Assembly: GCA_036417435.1 (NCBI GenBank)
Contig: CM070918.1
Coordinates: forward strand, 32,309,523 to 32,373,522
Direction: 5' to 3'
DNA: 64,000 bases
Source of the DNA: Inia geoffrensis
Taxonomy: Eukaryota; Chordata; Mammalia; Artiodactyla; Iniidae
In this document: in pieces, positions 31,311 through 42,129 of the stretch
Layout: the number at the start of each line of letters is the position of its first letter
Position numbering within the stretch: position 1 is the first letter of the stretch
Notes under the pieces: model-generated
The model's database searches: none
What the model was told of the DNA's origin: nothing
Seen by the model: only the letters and a program-made list of their open reading frames with translations
Position numbers and translations under genes: made by a program

Positions 31311-32825
31311 TTCACACTTGGCAATGAGATTAAGGACAGGGAAGGGAGTGACCCAAGATAGAGTCCAAAAAATGCTATGAGAAGTCCACAAGTTTCTTGA
31401 AAAAAAAAACATAAAGGAAGATATATGAACCTAACACATAAAGTCCCTGAATTAGTAAATGTTGGGAATGTAGTAAGCTTTCAGGCCAACTATTATTCCG
31501 TCATTAGGAAAAATGAGAAACTATAATCCCACTGTTATCTAACCTTTCCCACTGTGTAATGTCATTCTATCTCCAAATCATTTTCTTCCTGGTCTGGCAA
31601 AAGGAAAAAGTTGATCCAGGAGGAAGATCACACTATGGATTTGAGACCTGAGTCAGAAATGAAAAAGGAAGGAAGAAAGGAAAGAAGAAAGTGAAGGAGA
31701 GAAGAAGACAGACCTAAAAAGATAAATGCAATGTGATCTGTGACCTGTGTCCTTGTTACATCAGTCATTTTATTTGCTAGGTTTTGAGGCCCCAGTATTT
31801 TGGGGGGCCTGCTAATAATAAAAATCAGCCCAAAACATAGATACCAAATTACAGTGATGTGATGTCTCCTCTCTTCTTGTTTCCTTCTTTGCTAAAATGT
31901 CCTTGATTTCCCCCCATTAATTGCACACCAGTTCTTCTAACATGCAGAATATCTTCTAAATTACCCACTAGTGTGAGCAATTCGTAGTGTGTGAGCTGAA
32001 TGAAATACTCAGCTCCTCAAAGCTCCCCAAATACTTTCTTTCAAAAATGATCCACTATTTTCTTAGTTCGAATAGTCTTTTCATCGTAACCTCAGTGACT
32101 ACCAAAACAGTTTAATGTTATTAGAATGTCATCAAGTTTCATTATGTTTAATAAGAGATGGTGACAAGAGATAATTTTAAATACATTTTCACCAAAATTA
32201 AAATCACAAGTTGTAAAATTAATCTTCGAAGTGTCAGTTATAATGTGATGTAATTTCAGTCTTCTTAAACTTATTCTTATTAGCTGCTCTGGTATGGAGC
32301 TCTAGCAATAAAATTATAAATATGGCAAAGAAGTTAAGATCTTAAATACCCATCTTCATTCTCAATAATGAAAACTGTGGTTTGCCTCATCAATTTATTT
32401 GTCACTTTAAATGGATTATCTAAAGGAAATTGATTGACATGATCAAATATCTCATTGTCTATTCATCATTCGGTGTATATTCATCAAATATTTATACATA
32501 GAACATTGTTGGTAAGCCCAGTGTGAACTAACAAGAAGGGTAAAAGACATTGCATGCTCACTTTCCCCCATTCTCTGTAACGAACTCGGAGAATAACCTG
32601 GAAAAGTATCAAGTTAAATGTCATTTGTATTTATTTATTCATATCTTGTTTCATGTAAAAAAAGTTTTTGAGTTTCATTTTTAAAAATACCTGAAATACG
32701 AGAGAATAAAACAAAAGATAAATTAAGATGAAAGGAAAATGAAAGAAAGCATATGGTCAGGTGAACATTCCATTAAAAGAGGTGGACTGTAAATGAGGCA
32801 GAGAGCTCCCCGTGGGTCAAAGCAA
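31311..32825. other. 1.5-kb non-repetitive interval
   Basis: Contains a purine tract (GGAAGGAAGAAAGGAAAGAA near 31667). Otherwise AT-rich with TAAT cores. No repeat, exon or RNA gene supported. Confidence 0.45.
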
Positions 32826-32828
32826 AGA

Positions 32829-32922
32829 ACACACACACACACATACACACACATACACATACACACATGCGCGCACACACACATACACCCACATGCACAT
32901 ACACACATACACACACATACAC
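32829..32922. repeat. Degenerate (CA)n tract
   Basis: CA repeat broken by TA, GC and CC units (CACATACACA, CATGCGCGCACACA). The interruptions suggest an old, stabilised microsatellite. Confidence 0.9.
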
Positions 32923-33103
32923 CAGTTGCTTAGAGAATGCCAAGATTTTCTGGAACTAAAACTCAAATGATGCTTTCATGGAACATATAAGGGATGCTTC
33001 AATGTTTCCTTGACAACATCATATCTGTATCTCATGGCATAGCGAGTTTCATGTAGCTTAGCTGATAGCAGAGTGGTAATAAGAGGCCAAAGCAACGTGG
33101 GCT

Positions 33104-33129
33104 AAAAAAAAAAAAAAAAAAAAAAAAAA
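33104..33129 (+). mobile_element. Poly(A)-only insertion with target-site duplication
   Basis: A run of 26 A is bounded by AACGTGGGCT (33094-33103) and AACATGGGCT (33128-33137), a 10-bp direct repeat with one mismatch. There is no element body. This is what L1-type target-primed reverse transcription would leave if it stopped within the poly(A) tail. Confidence 0.6.
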
Positions 33130-33137
33130 CATGGGCT

Positions 33138-34344
33138 AAGCTTGCTGCTTTCTATTCCTCATCTCCCAAGGACTCATCATCTAGTTGGAATCCCTGAGGA
33201 GTCCAGTCAGAATTACAGTGCATGTGATCAGAACTATGGTAGTCTCACACACAAAGTATCATGAAAACACAAATAAACAGGTGGCCTTAGGCAAAATTAT
33301 AAAGGAGGGGGAGGAGTTACCTTAGACTCGAGGAAGCAAGCCAGTGGGGCACAGTCAAATCTCACAGTCGGCTGTATCTTTAACTGTACACCAGTTGCTA
33401 ATGAATTCAGATTCCCCACTCCCCCCACAAAAAGTTGGAAGATTTGTCAGTCTAGAACCCACATTCTTACACGACAACAGTTGGTTGAGACTGAGAAGTG
33501 GCCTCTCCTTTTGATACAGTGAGCACCCTCCAGTTTGTCCCAAATCCCATCCAATTCACTTCACCCATGAAGTTACCTTCCTTAGCCCCATGGACAGTCA
33601 AGGAATAAGGGAAGGAAAAGAATCAGCCCATGCAAAGGTATGAAACAGCATATGGTACCTTGGGGAAACTGGAGTGAAAGGTGTGTGTAGGAATGATGAA
33701 GAAGAGGCTAGGGTGGCCAGCAAAAGCCAGATGCTATTCAAGACAGTATTTATTACAGGCAGAATAAAATTTGTCGCACCTCTTTGCTCTCGTGATCCAT
33801 TGACTCCATTTGCTACAAGAAGCTCTTAGGGTCTAATTGTTGCAATGGTTGTAGATCTTTAGTGGAGCGGCTCCACTAAGTATTTAACACACTCCTCTGG
33901 GAGGGGTTCCTTAGGAACGTTAGCGTTCAAAGACTTACATTTACATCTCTTTGCTGCACCAGAGAGGGTTCCTCATTTGAATGTAACAGTCATAAATAAT
34001 CCCTAGGAATCAGTGTCCTCAGGACATTTCTTCTGTATCTGGAAACCCATAATATAGTGAGGCTTCCCCACTCCTTTTGGCAGACGCAGAGATCAGTGCA
34101 AAGACTGCTTCCTACATGAAGCCATCTGCTTTTCATCCCCCTGGAGGTGACCTCTCCCCTCATTGAGTCCCTTGTGGCCCTCAGTGCTTGGTATCTTTAT
34201 ATCACCATTGTTTGTGTACACATTTCCTCCCTTATTTGTTGAGATTTTGGGGGGAAAAATATCAAAAAGACTTCCAGAATGGGAGCATGAATTTCAGTTT
34301 GATGTTCCTCTGTATCCTGTATACTTGTACCACCAACTTCATTC
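33138..34344. other. 1.2-kb non-repetitive interval with small hairpins
   Basis: No named repeat. Contains three closely spaced short palindromes at 33859-33928 (see findings). No credible exon. Confidence 0.45.
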
Positions 34345-34835
34345 AGTCCACAAACTATAATTGACCATCTACCATGTACCAAACACTGTTCTAGGCACTG
34401 AAGAGCCACATTCTAAAAGAGGAAGAAAACGGTCCTTAGCTAAAGGGATTTAATTCTAGAAGAGAGATATGTTTATTTGTAGACAAATGAAATCATTTCA
34501 GATGATGATAAGGATACAAAATGCAGTGAAATAAAAGACAATGGCTGGGGGAGGGATGCCCACTTAGAGACAGGGGTATCAGGAAAGACCTCTGTGATGA
34601 CTTGACGTCTGAGCTGAGACCCAAAAAAATCGTGGAGAAGGTAACAAGCCATGGAAACATCCGAGGGCAAGATGTTCCAAGCAGAAGGACAGCAAAGGCA
34701 ATCACAGGCAGAAACAAGCTTGGTGAGTTTGCAGAACAGGAAAGAGGTCAAAGTGGCTGGATGGTAGTGAGTGAGGGAGTGAGAAATAGGAGGCGAGGAC
34801 AGGGAAGTGAGCATTTGAGTGCCCTGTGGACTAAC
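34345..34835 (-). repeat. L2 LINE
   Basis: Antisense L2: CCAAACACTGTTCTAGGCAC, TGACGTCTGAGCTGAGACCC, ATGTTCCAAGCAGAAGGACA, GGTCAAAGTGGCTGGATGGT in the order expected for the complement. The antisense open frame of 130 residues (34473-34865) is this L2. Confidence 0.88.
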
Positions 34836-34840
34836 TAGGC

Positions 34841-35160
34841 CAGGGGTCTGCAAGCTATGGCCCATGGGTCAAATCCAGCTCACCACCTGTTTTTGTATGG
34901 CTAAAATGGTTTTCACATTTTTGATTAGTTGGGTGAAAAAATCAAAATATTTCATGACGTGAAACTTATATAAAATTCAAATTTCAGCATCTATAAAGAA
35001 AGACTTATTGGAACATAGCCATGCCCATTCACTGACGTATGGTCTGTGGTTGCTTTCATCCAACAACAGCAGTTGAATAGTTACAAGAAAGAGCAGATGG
35101 CCCACAAAGCCTAAGATATTTACTATCTGATCCTGTACAGAAAAAGTTTGCCAACTGTTG
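34841..35160 (+). mobile_element. hAT-Charlie (MER1-type) DNA transposon, long form
   Basis: Ends CAGGGGTCTGCAAGCTATGG and AAAAAGTTTGCCAACTGTTG carry imperfect terminal inverted repeats. An 8-bp target duplication with one mismatch, the hAT hallmark, flanks it: AACTAGGC (34833-34840) and AACTAGAC (35161-35168). It has an extra internal segment (GTTGGGTGAAAAAATCAAAA) absent from the other two copies. No transposase. Confidence 0.9.
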
Positions 35161-35168
35161 AACTAGAC

Positions 35169-37514
35169 TATAAGCTTCCTAAGGTCCATTCATCTAGTCA
35201 ACGAATATGCCTTGAGGGTCTCTTTTCCAGACATGATGTTGGCTTCCAGAGAAACATGGTGGATTAAGTCAGACAATGGAAGATTCTGAATTCCAGTAAA
35301 GATACATTAAATACTGGGTGAGCAGGAAGACAGTTTTCTTTGAGTTCACGGATTTACAAAAACTCTTGTGACCCTCTCCCACTGAACAAAAGCATCTGGC
35401 CCCATTTTTATCAGCCCCAAAAGACAAGAAAAGCTGGATCCTGAAAAGTGACCAGCTTGTGATAGAAATGTAGCCAATCAGCAAAATCTAAAGGCTCTGA
35501 AATATGTTTAGTCAAACTTTTTTTTTCAGAGCAAATACGAAAAAAGACGATGAAGTCCTCAGAAACGGAATATTATTTAGCAAGCGCTGGAAAGTGTTCT
35601 CACTGCACTAATGAGTCATTAAGTGAGGCATTTGGGAACTGGGGAGGTGCTATAATTAGGTTATCTGTATTTTTAACACAAGAAAAATAATCCAAAGCGG
35701 CATTAACCAATGCAGCTGTATTGGAAGGGGGACAGCTCTTTGCAAGTCTCCAAACAGAGGGGAATCGTTTTTAACAACTCAGAGTTCAGCTGAGCAGTTA
35801 ATTTAACAAAATGCTTAAGAACAAACCGTCAGCCATTGGTTGCCATCCTTAACTGTCTCCTAGTTTTACCCTAACTAGAAATCAACACACCATTCCAAAA
35901 CACCAGGCCTGTAGAGATATCAGTTTAGATGGAGTGGAAACAGCAGATCTGATCATAACAAAAGGGGAACAGGAATGAAGTGAGTGACGGGTTAGGGATT
36001 TCACATAATTAAATTGTCAAAGGCCACAAAAGGAATGTGAAAATCAGGGGATATCACCATCCTAGGGGAAGAGAGAGGGGATTTAGTTATAAATACATTT
36101 CAGAGGAAGATGAAGAAAAAATAGATGTCCAGATTGCTCATTTTTGGCCTAATGAATAAATCATCTTGCTCTCCCCCAACCCCCAATGCACCTGCTGCTT
36201 TGAAAAGTCCTTCCACACCAACCCAACAGTAAATGCCTCACAATGGCTCCAACGAAGCTGGAGTCCCGCCAATGAAAATTACCACTCTTCAACCAAGATA
36301 AACATCATATTACTTCATTACCCTTTTAAAACATATGCAAATTAAATCCATTATTCTTTTTTCACCCAGAAATGAGGTTCGTTTGGCTGGAATTCAGCGA
36401 TTCCTTTTGTTGCAGTTGACCATGAATGGATGAACTTCATGTAGATGGTGCTCACTCCCCATCTTTGAATCAAACATTAATACCATTTGACAGTAATAAA
36501 TAACACTTATCACAATAGGGATGGAATAATGATTTTCCCACTCAGCTGGCTCATCAGAGCCTATCAGCTGACAACTGCATAAATGAGATTAGCATAACAG
36601 CTGCCTATGACAAATGTATCTAAATCCTTCTAATGCCAGCTAGTGCTTTGATCTCCCTATCAAGTCGATGCCAAAACCCAAATCCATTTCTGCAAAATAC
36701 ATCTTGTTTATTATAGATACATATGTATGTCCCAGCCCAGTCTGCAATCCCAAGACAACCTTAATTCAATGAATTTGGAATATTGATTGAAAATTGTCAA
36801 CCCTGGCTTTGTACTTCCTTCTGTGACATTGCCGAATATTTTAAGAAATTTATATTCAAAATGGAGTTTATGCTCTGCCTTCCCATACTTCCCCTTGAGT
36901 CACTCACTAGACTGTAATGAGGTCCCATTCTGATGTTTCCAAATGAAAATAATTACCATGGTTTCATTTTGATTATTGCCTTTCAGAGGTATCAGGTTCA
37001 TAAAAATTTAAATCAGCTCCAAGTAACATAAGCCACAGTCCTTTACTTCCTATTATACAATCACAGTGAAACACAGACTTGTTCTTTGTTTGGGAATGCA
37101 AATGGAGTTTGATCAAACCTGAACTAGAATGCCTTCATTTATCCTTCTCAACAATCCACATGGCTGATGAGGGTAATACGAGAAACAGTAAATACACATT
37201 TTTGGTGTCCAGGTCCCTGCAAGTCTCCATTTGTTTCTCCTACTGAACTTGAAGTTGAAGCAAGACAGAGAGTCCAGTGTCCAGGAAATAATATACTGGA
37301 TATTAGGGAGATTAGGATGTAAAGAGTTAGAGATTCCCTTAAGAAAAGGGAGGCAGTTTAGAAAGCAAGGCTAGCACGTGAATAGAGTGTAGGTCTTGTT
37401 ACTCTGTCTTGAAACATACTAAAGGCGATGGGCAGTAGTACCTAGTTTACCTCCTGCCCCTCTATGTGGAGCATTTTAATCATGTCCGTATCGCAACACT
37501 CCTCCAAACAATAA
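35169..37514. other. 2.3-kb non-repetitive AT-rich interval (candidate conserved non-coding DNA)
   Basis: Apart from a short diverged antisense L2-like piece at 35185-35260, no repeats are recognised. Features include many TAAT/ATTA cores, CAGCTG boxes (36550-36610) and long runs without L1 or SINE despite heavy insertion on both sides. No exon supported. Confidence 0.4.
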
Positions 37515-38250
37515 AATTAGTCAGTCAGTCAACAGTCATTTGTTCATACAATAAGTATTTATCAGGGGGCTGCCATGTACTAATAATTAATAATGTAGGT
37601 GCTAGGAGTACCACAGAAGCCAGATAAAAAAAGCCCTCACCCTCAAGGGACGTTCCAGAGGACAGATATCAAGTACTATTGAAAAGTAATTACTTAACAG
37701 TTGAGAGAGACAGGATGCTTTTCAGATCACATATTAGAGAAGATGTGAACAGATTTCAACGTTTGCACAAATATGAGCAGTCACAAATAAGAACAGACAT
37801 AGGTGTGTTAGGCAAATACAATTGATGAAGACCACATTTTAGGTCTGACTTTTGAGCAATTTTTAGACCGGGGTTGGGATTCCTCTGTAATTAATTAGCC
37901 CAATGTAGAGTGCTCAATATGAAGCCTCGGGGGATATTCATTAATTTATTCAACAAACGTGTATTGATCAGCCACTATGTGCTAAGGGTACTAGCGTGAA
38001 TGAGACTAAGTCTCTGCCCTCTGTGGCATGCCATCCCAATGGTGGAGTTATGGGCATCATCATGATTTACAAAAGTATAAGTCTACTAGGCTAGGAGGAA
38101 ACAGGTAAGGAGTTCATGAAGAAGTGGACTTTAAAATGAGACTAAAGAGTGAAGGCTGGTTATAATACACAGCAGAGGATCCGTGTGACAAAAGTAGACA
38201 CCAGATAATATCAGCAAAAGGCAGGCATGTCAGAGCAAGAACTTCAGCAA
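37515..38250 (-). repeat. L2 LINE fragments (two)
   Basis: Antisense L2 3' ends at 37535-37740 (CAATAAGTATTTATCAGGGG, CCTCACCCTCAAGGGACGTT) and 37945-38250 (TTATTCAACAAACGTGTATT, CTATGTGCTAAGGGTACTAG, AGTCTCTGCCCTCTGTGGC). Both diverged. Confidence 0.65.
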
Positions 38251-38270
38251 GATCAAATTAAGGAGATCTT

Positions 38271-38481
38271 TTTTTTTTTTTTTTTTTTGCGGTATGCGGG
38301 CCTCTCACTGCTGTGGCCTCTCCCGTTGCGGAGCACAGGCTCCGGACGCGCAGGCTCAGCGGCCATGGCTCACGGGCCCAGCCACTCCGCGGCATGTGGG
38401 ATCTTCCCAGACCGGGGCACGAACCCGTATCCCCTGCATCGGCAGGCGGACTCTCAACCACTGCGCCACCAGGGAAGCCCT
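38271..38481 (-). mobile_element. Cetacean-type CHR SINE, copy 3 (near-consensus)
   Basis: Antisense copy, starting with the antisense tail and ending with the tRNA-like head (CTGCGCCACCAGGGAAGCCC). It has a perfect 16-bp target duplication AAATTAAGGAGATCTT at 38255-38270 and 38482-38497. The body shows many intact CpGs, suggesting a young insertion. Frames at 38227-38499 and its antisense are SINE-derived. Confidence 0.97.
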
Positions 38482-38497
38482 AAATTAAGGAGATCTT

Positions 38498-39045
38498 GAT
38501 CATTAACACCAGACCCCTTTGTAGTTGTCACAAAGTAATTTGTAGTTGGATGGACATGTGTTTCTTGACATTAACTCTTCATAAACCATCTATGCTTCAT
38601 TGGGTAAGGTAGATCTAACCATGAGTGAAGGAGTCCCACAAATATTATGAGGGCAAGACTTCATAACCTTTCCAGAGATGGTAGAGAAGAAAAGTAATGC
38701 ACTTAGCTGAAAGGTTGTGGAATAGAATCTAGTCCTTCTTGGTTTTGCTCCACAAAACCTAGTTAGACATTTATTAGACATCTGTTAGTCATTGATATTT
38801 ACATCAATGGTTCCACTGGAAAGAGTTCTGAAAGCTTATTTGTACTACATGCATTACCTGTTGTCAGAATAAACATTATGCATCACACAACAAAATTCTG
38901 CTTTTGTCAAATATATGTAGATGGTGCTATGACTAACAATATACGAAAGATTTTTAAAGCATCATTGAATTTGTCATAGTTCTATTATTGTGTATTTTCT
39001 CCATTTCCAGACACAAAAGTACTATTACCATAAAATTAGCATTAA
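38498..39045. other. Non-repetitive interval, nothing recognised
   Basis: No repeat, RNA gene or exon supported. Confidence 0.45.
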
Positions 39046-39657
39046 AAATAGAGGTTTTCACGATATGATATCACTTATACATGGAATCTAAAATATGACA
39101 CAAGTGAACCTATCTATGAAACAGAAACAGCATCACAGCCATTGAGAACAGACTGGTGGTTGCCAAGGGGGAGGGGGAGGGGGGAAGGATAGAGTGGGAG
39201 GCTGGGGATAATGAATGTAAGCTTTTATATAGAGAATGGATAAACAACAAGGTCTTACTGATAGCACAGAGAACTGTGCTATATCTGAATCACTTTTCTG
39301 TACAGCAGTAATTAACAAAACATTGTAAATCAGCTATACGTCAATTAAAAATTATGTAATTCAAACAAAGAGAAATTATGCAACTGAGGTAACTCTGTAT
39401 GCTTAAGGCCTCTTCCACAAAGGTGGAACTAGAGATTCAAGCTGAAAACATACAGGATTATGATCAATAACCCTATTAAGGATTATTTTAATCCTGAACA
39501 CAAATATGATAGCCCCAAATAGTCTATTTGGGTTAGAAAAGTTTTTACATGGACTGTTTTGGCTCCTGAAAAGAGCCATCTTTTGTAATCAAATCATTAA
39601 TGATTTCAAAGGAAGTGGTTCTGATATGCTCTTTATGTTATTAAAAGACATCAGAAA

Positions 39658-40105
39658 AGTATAAGATATTGTTGATTTACAATGTTGTGTCAGTTTCAGG
39701 TGTACAGCAAAGTGGTTCAGTTATATACATATACACATATATATATTCTTTTTCAGATTCTTTCCATTGTAGCTTATTATAAGATATTGAGTATAGTTCC
39801 CTGTGCTATACAGTAGGTCCTTGTTGTTTACCTATTTTATGTATAGTAGTGTGTATCTATTAATCCCAGGTCCTTGTTGTTTACCTATTTTATGTATAGT
39901 AGTGTGTATCTATTAATCCCAAACTCCTAATTTATCCCACCTCCCCCTTTGATAACTGTAAGTTTGTTTCCTATGTCTGTGAGTCTGTTTCTGTTTTGTA
40001 AATAAGTTCATTTGTATCATCTTTTTTAGATTCCACATATAAGTGATATCATATATTTATCTTTCTCTGACTTACTTCACTTAGTATGATAATCTCTAGG
40101 CTCAT
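39658..40105 (-). mobile_element. Antisense L1 3'-UTR fragment (type 3) with internal duplication
   Basis: TTGATTTACAATGTTGTGTC, TTCCCTGTGCTATACAGTAG, GATAACTGTAAGTTTGTTTC, TTCCACATATAAGTGATATC. It lacks the expected T-run at its start. It lies within the candidate transduced segment. Positions 39815-39920 are a perfect 53-bp tandem duplication. Confidence 0.88.
39815..39920. repeat. Perfect 53-bp tandem duplication
   Basis: Copy 1 at 39815-39867 and copy 2 at 39868-39920, both starting AGGTCCTTGTTGTTTACC and ending CTATTAATCCC, show no mismatch. Being identical, it is either recent or an assembly artefact. Confidence 0.95.
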
Positions 40106-40293
40106 TTTTTAACTTTATTTCATTAGAGAATCAAACTTTGTTTTAAAAAATTGTATATTATTTGCCTACGCAGACATCTCCTTTCTACATTCCTGGGAAT
40201 TCTCTCAAATTCCTAGAAATCTGAAAATAAAAACACACACAACCTCATAAAAAATATATGTAATAAAATTTTAAAAAGAAATAGAGGTTTTCA

Positions 40294-40590
40294 TAATGTA
40301 AAAAATTAGAAACTTCTGGTCTATCTGATGAAAATGCCATATGGAAAAATGATCAATTCTGTGTCATATGTCTCACCCAGCTAATGATTAAGAATAACCA
40401 AGCAACTGATACACTTGATCTCACAGAATTCCATCCTTAACACGACCCCAGAGACTTCTATTTGATTCAACATGCCATATATCCAAACTTGAAAATAAAA
40501 TAATGGAATCAATAGAGTCAGTGTTATTAAGAAGACCATAGGTTTCCATCTCAGTCACGACTGAAACCTCTGGCCATGTTTTTGGTTTCT
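40294..40590. other. Non-repetitive interval
   Basis: Nothing recognised. Confidence 0.4.
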
Positions 40591-40594
40591 TTGT

Positions 40595-41170
40595 TTCCAT
40601 TCCAAGCACTTGCTATGTGCCTAGGACTTTGATGGTGCTATGGAAGAGACAGTAATTTTGTCTCCTGACTTCAAGGATCTTACAGTATAATTGGGGAGAT
40701 AATATAGAGAAGATGTATACCCTGGGGGGTGGGGCGTGGTGGTGGGATGAATTGGGAGATTGGGATTGACATATATACACTAATATGTATAAAATGGATA
40801 ACTAATAAGAACCTGCTATATAAAAAAGTAAATAAAATTCTAAAATTAAAAAAAAAAAAGATGTATACCTAAGTTCCAATTCAAGACAGAAAGAGCTAAG
40901 GACCATAAGAAATATGGGCAGTCAGAATGGGAAAATTGTTCCAAACACTGGTATCAGGAAAGTCTGCTGGAAGAGAAAACATAGAAGATGAGTGTGGGAG
41001 ACTGGGCTGCACTAGGCTTCTGGTCCAGATTGGCTAAAACTTCTGAGGACAAAAGGATAAATGAGAAACTAAAATTTAGGACCAATCGATGGAGGGTCTT
41101 GACCACCCTCCTGGGAGTCACTAGGCTTTGGGGAGCCATCATCTACTTTTTTAAACTACAGAGTACAGTT
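40595..41170 (-). repeat. L2 LINE, split by a short L1
   Basis: Antisense L2: CCAAGCACTTGCTATGTGCC, TCCTGACTTCAAGGATCTTA, then after the L1 TGTTCCAAACACTGGTATCA and ACCAATCGATGGAGGGTCTT. Confidence 0.65.
40722..40858 (+). mobile_element. Short L1 3' end (type 1) with internal deletion
   Basis: GATGAATTGGGAGATTGGGA and TGTATAAAATGGATAACTAA match type 1. The sequence then jumps after AAGAACCTGCTATAT to AAAAAGTAAATAAAATTC and an A tail, so most of the 3' UTR is missing. Perfect 11-bp target duplication AGATGTATACC at 40711-40721 and 40859-40869. Confidence 0.92.
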
Positions 41171-41264
41171 TAATTTTCTTTATATGACAAGAAGTCTGGA
41201 TGTGGGCAGCCCACAACTAGTACAGCTGCTCCGCAGTGCCATCAGTTTCTATCTTTAAATTCCA

Positions 41265-41745
41265 TCATTTTTTTAATTTAAAAAAAGAAAAAACATTTTT
41301 AAGTGTACAGTTCAGGAGTGTTAACTATATTCATGTTGTTGTGCAGCCAACCTCCAGAATTTTTTCATCTTGAAAAACTGAAATTCTATAGCCATTAGAC
41401 AACAATTCCTTCATTTCCTGGTAACAACAATTCTGCTTTGTTTCTAGGAATTCAATACTTTAGATGCCACGTTTGAGTGGGATCAAAGCAATATTTGTCT
41501 TTTTTTGTGGCTGGCTTATTTCACTTAGTATAATGTCTTCAAATGTCTTCCCTCCATGTAGTTGCATGTGACAGGATTTCCACCCATTTTAAGGCTGAGT
41601 AAAATTCCATTGTACGTATATACCACATTTTCTTTATTGATAGACATTTGGGTTGCTTCCATCTCTGTGGAATATAGTGAATAATGGACTAATATTGCTA
41701 TGAAGATGGGTGTGCCATTATGCACTTTTGAGGTAGAGAAAATGA
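41265..41745 (-). repeat. Old L1 (L1M-type) 3' region, antisense
   Basis: GTGCAGCCAACCTCCAGAAT, TTTTTCATCTTGAAAAACTG, GTGGCTGGCTTATTTCACTT, AGTATAATGTCTTCAAATGT, ATTCCATTGTACGTATATAC. ORF2 tail and 3' UTR of an old family. Confidence 0.85.
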
Positions 41746-42129
41746 TAACCACATAGATACACAGCCATTAAGATTTAAGAGCTTTGTCTCACTCAAACTC
41801 TCATCAACTGTTAAAGAATAATGAGTGAATAGAACTTATTAAAATGTACAAGGGGCTCTTGCCCAGACACAGGTGTTTGGAAATGCCTCAGAAAATAGCC
41901 CATTCGACCAACCTTCCTTCCACCCTCCTCCACCAGCTGGCCGAGGTTCCTCAACAGTCTCAGCACCTACTGATCTCCTGATCTCAAGGTCCAGGCTAGC
42001 TGGATTTGTAAGACTTCACTGAGTATGAGGGATGTTAATCAGAGACTCTGCCTGGGGCTACAACTGAGGTGAAAGTCGAGGCTGTAGGGCAGACACGTGA
42101 AGAGAGAAGCAAGTATCAATGAAAAAAAT
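41746..42129. other. Non-repetitive interval
   Basis: Nothing recognised. Confidence 0.4.

Larger units (their letters stand above)
39061..40278 (+). mobile_element. Composite L1 insertion, candidate 3' transduction
   Basis: A 15-bp perfect direct repeat AAATAGAGGTTTTCA lies at 39046-39060 and 40279-40293. The L1 3' UTR begins immediately after the left copy (39061-39346, GATATGATATCACTTATACA to ACATTGTAAATCAGCTATAC). It is followed by about 930 bp of other DNA, including an antisense L1 piece. The unit ends with AATAAA (40262-40267) and a short A-run just before the right repeat. The L1's own end has only ATTAAA and no long A tail. This fits read-through transcription and co-mobilisation of downstream DNA. 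Confidence 0.6.

Noticed and set aside
34473..34865. 130-residue antisense frame
   Set aside because: It is the sense strand of an L2 fragment, whose 3' region often stays open by chance.
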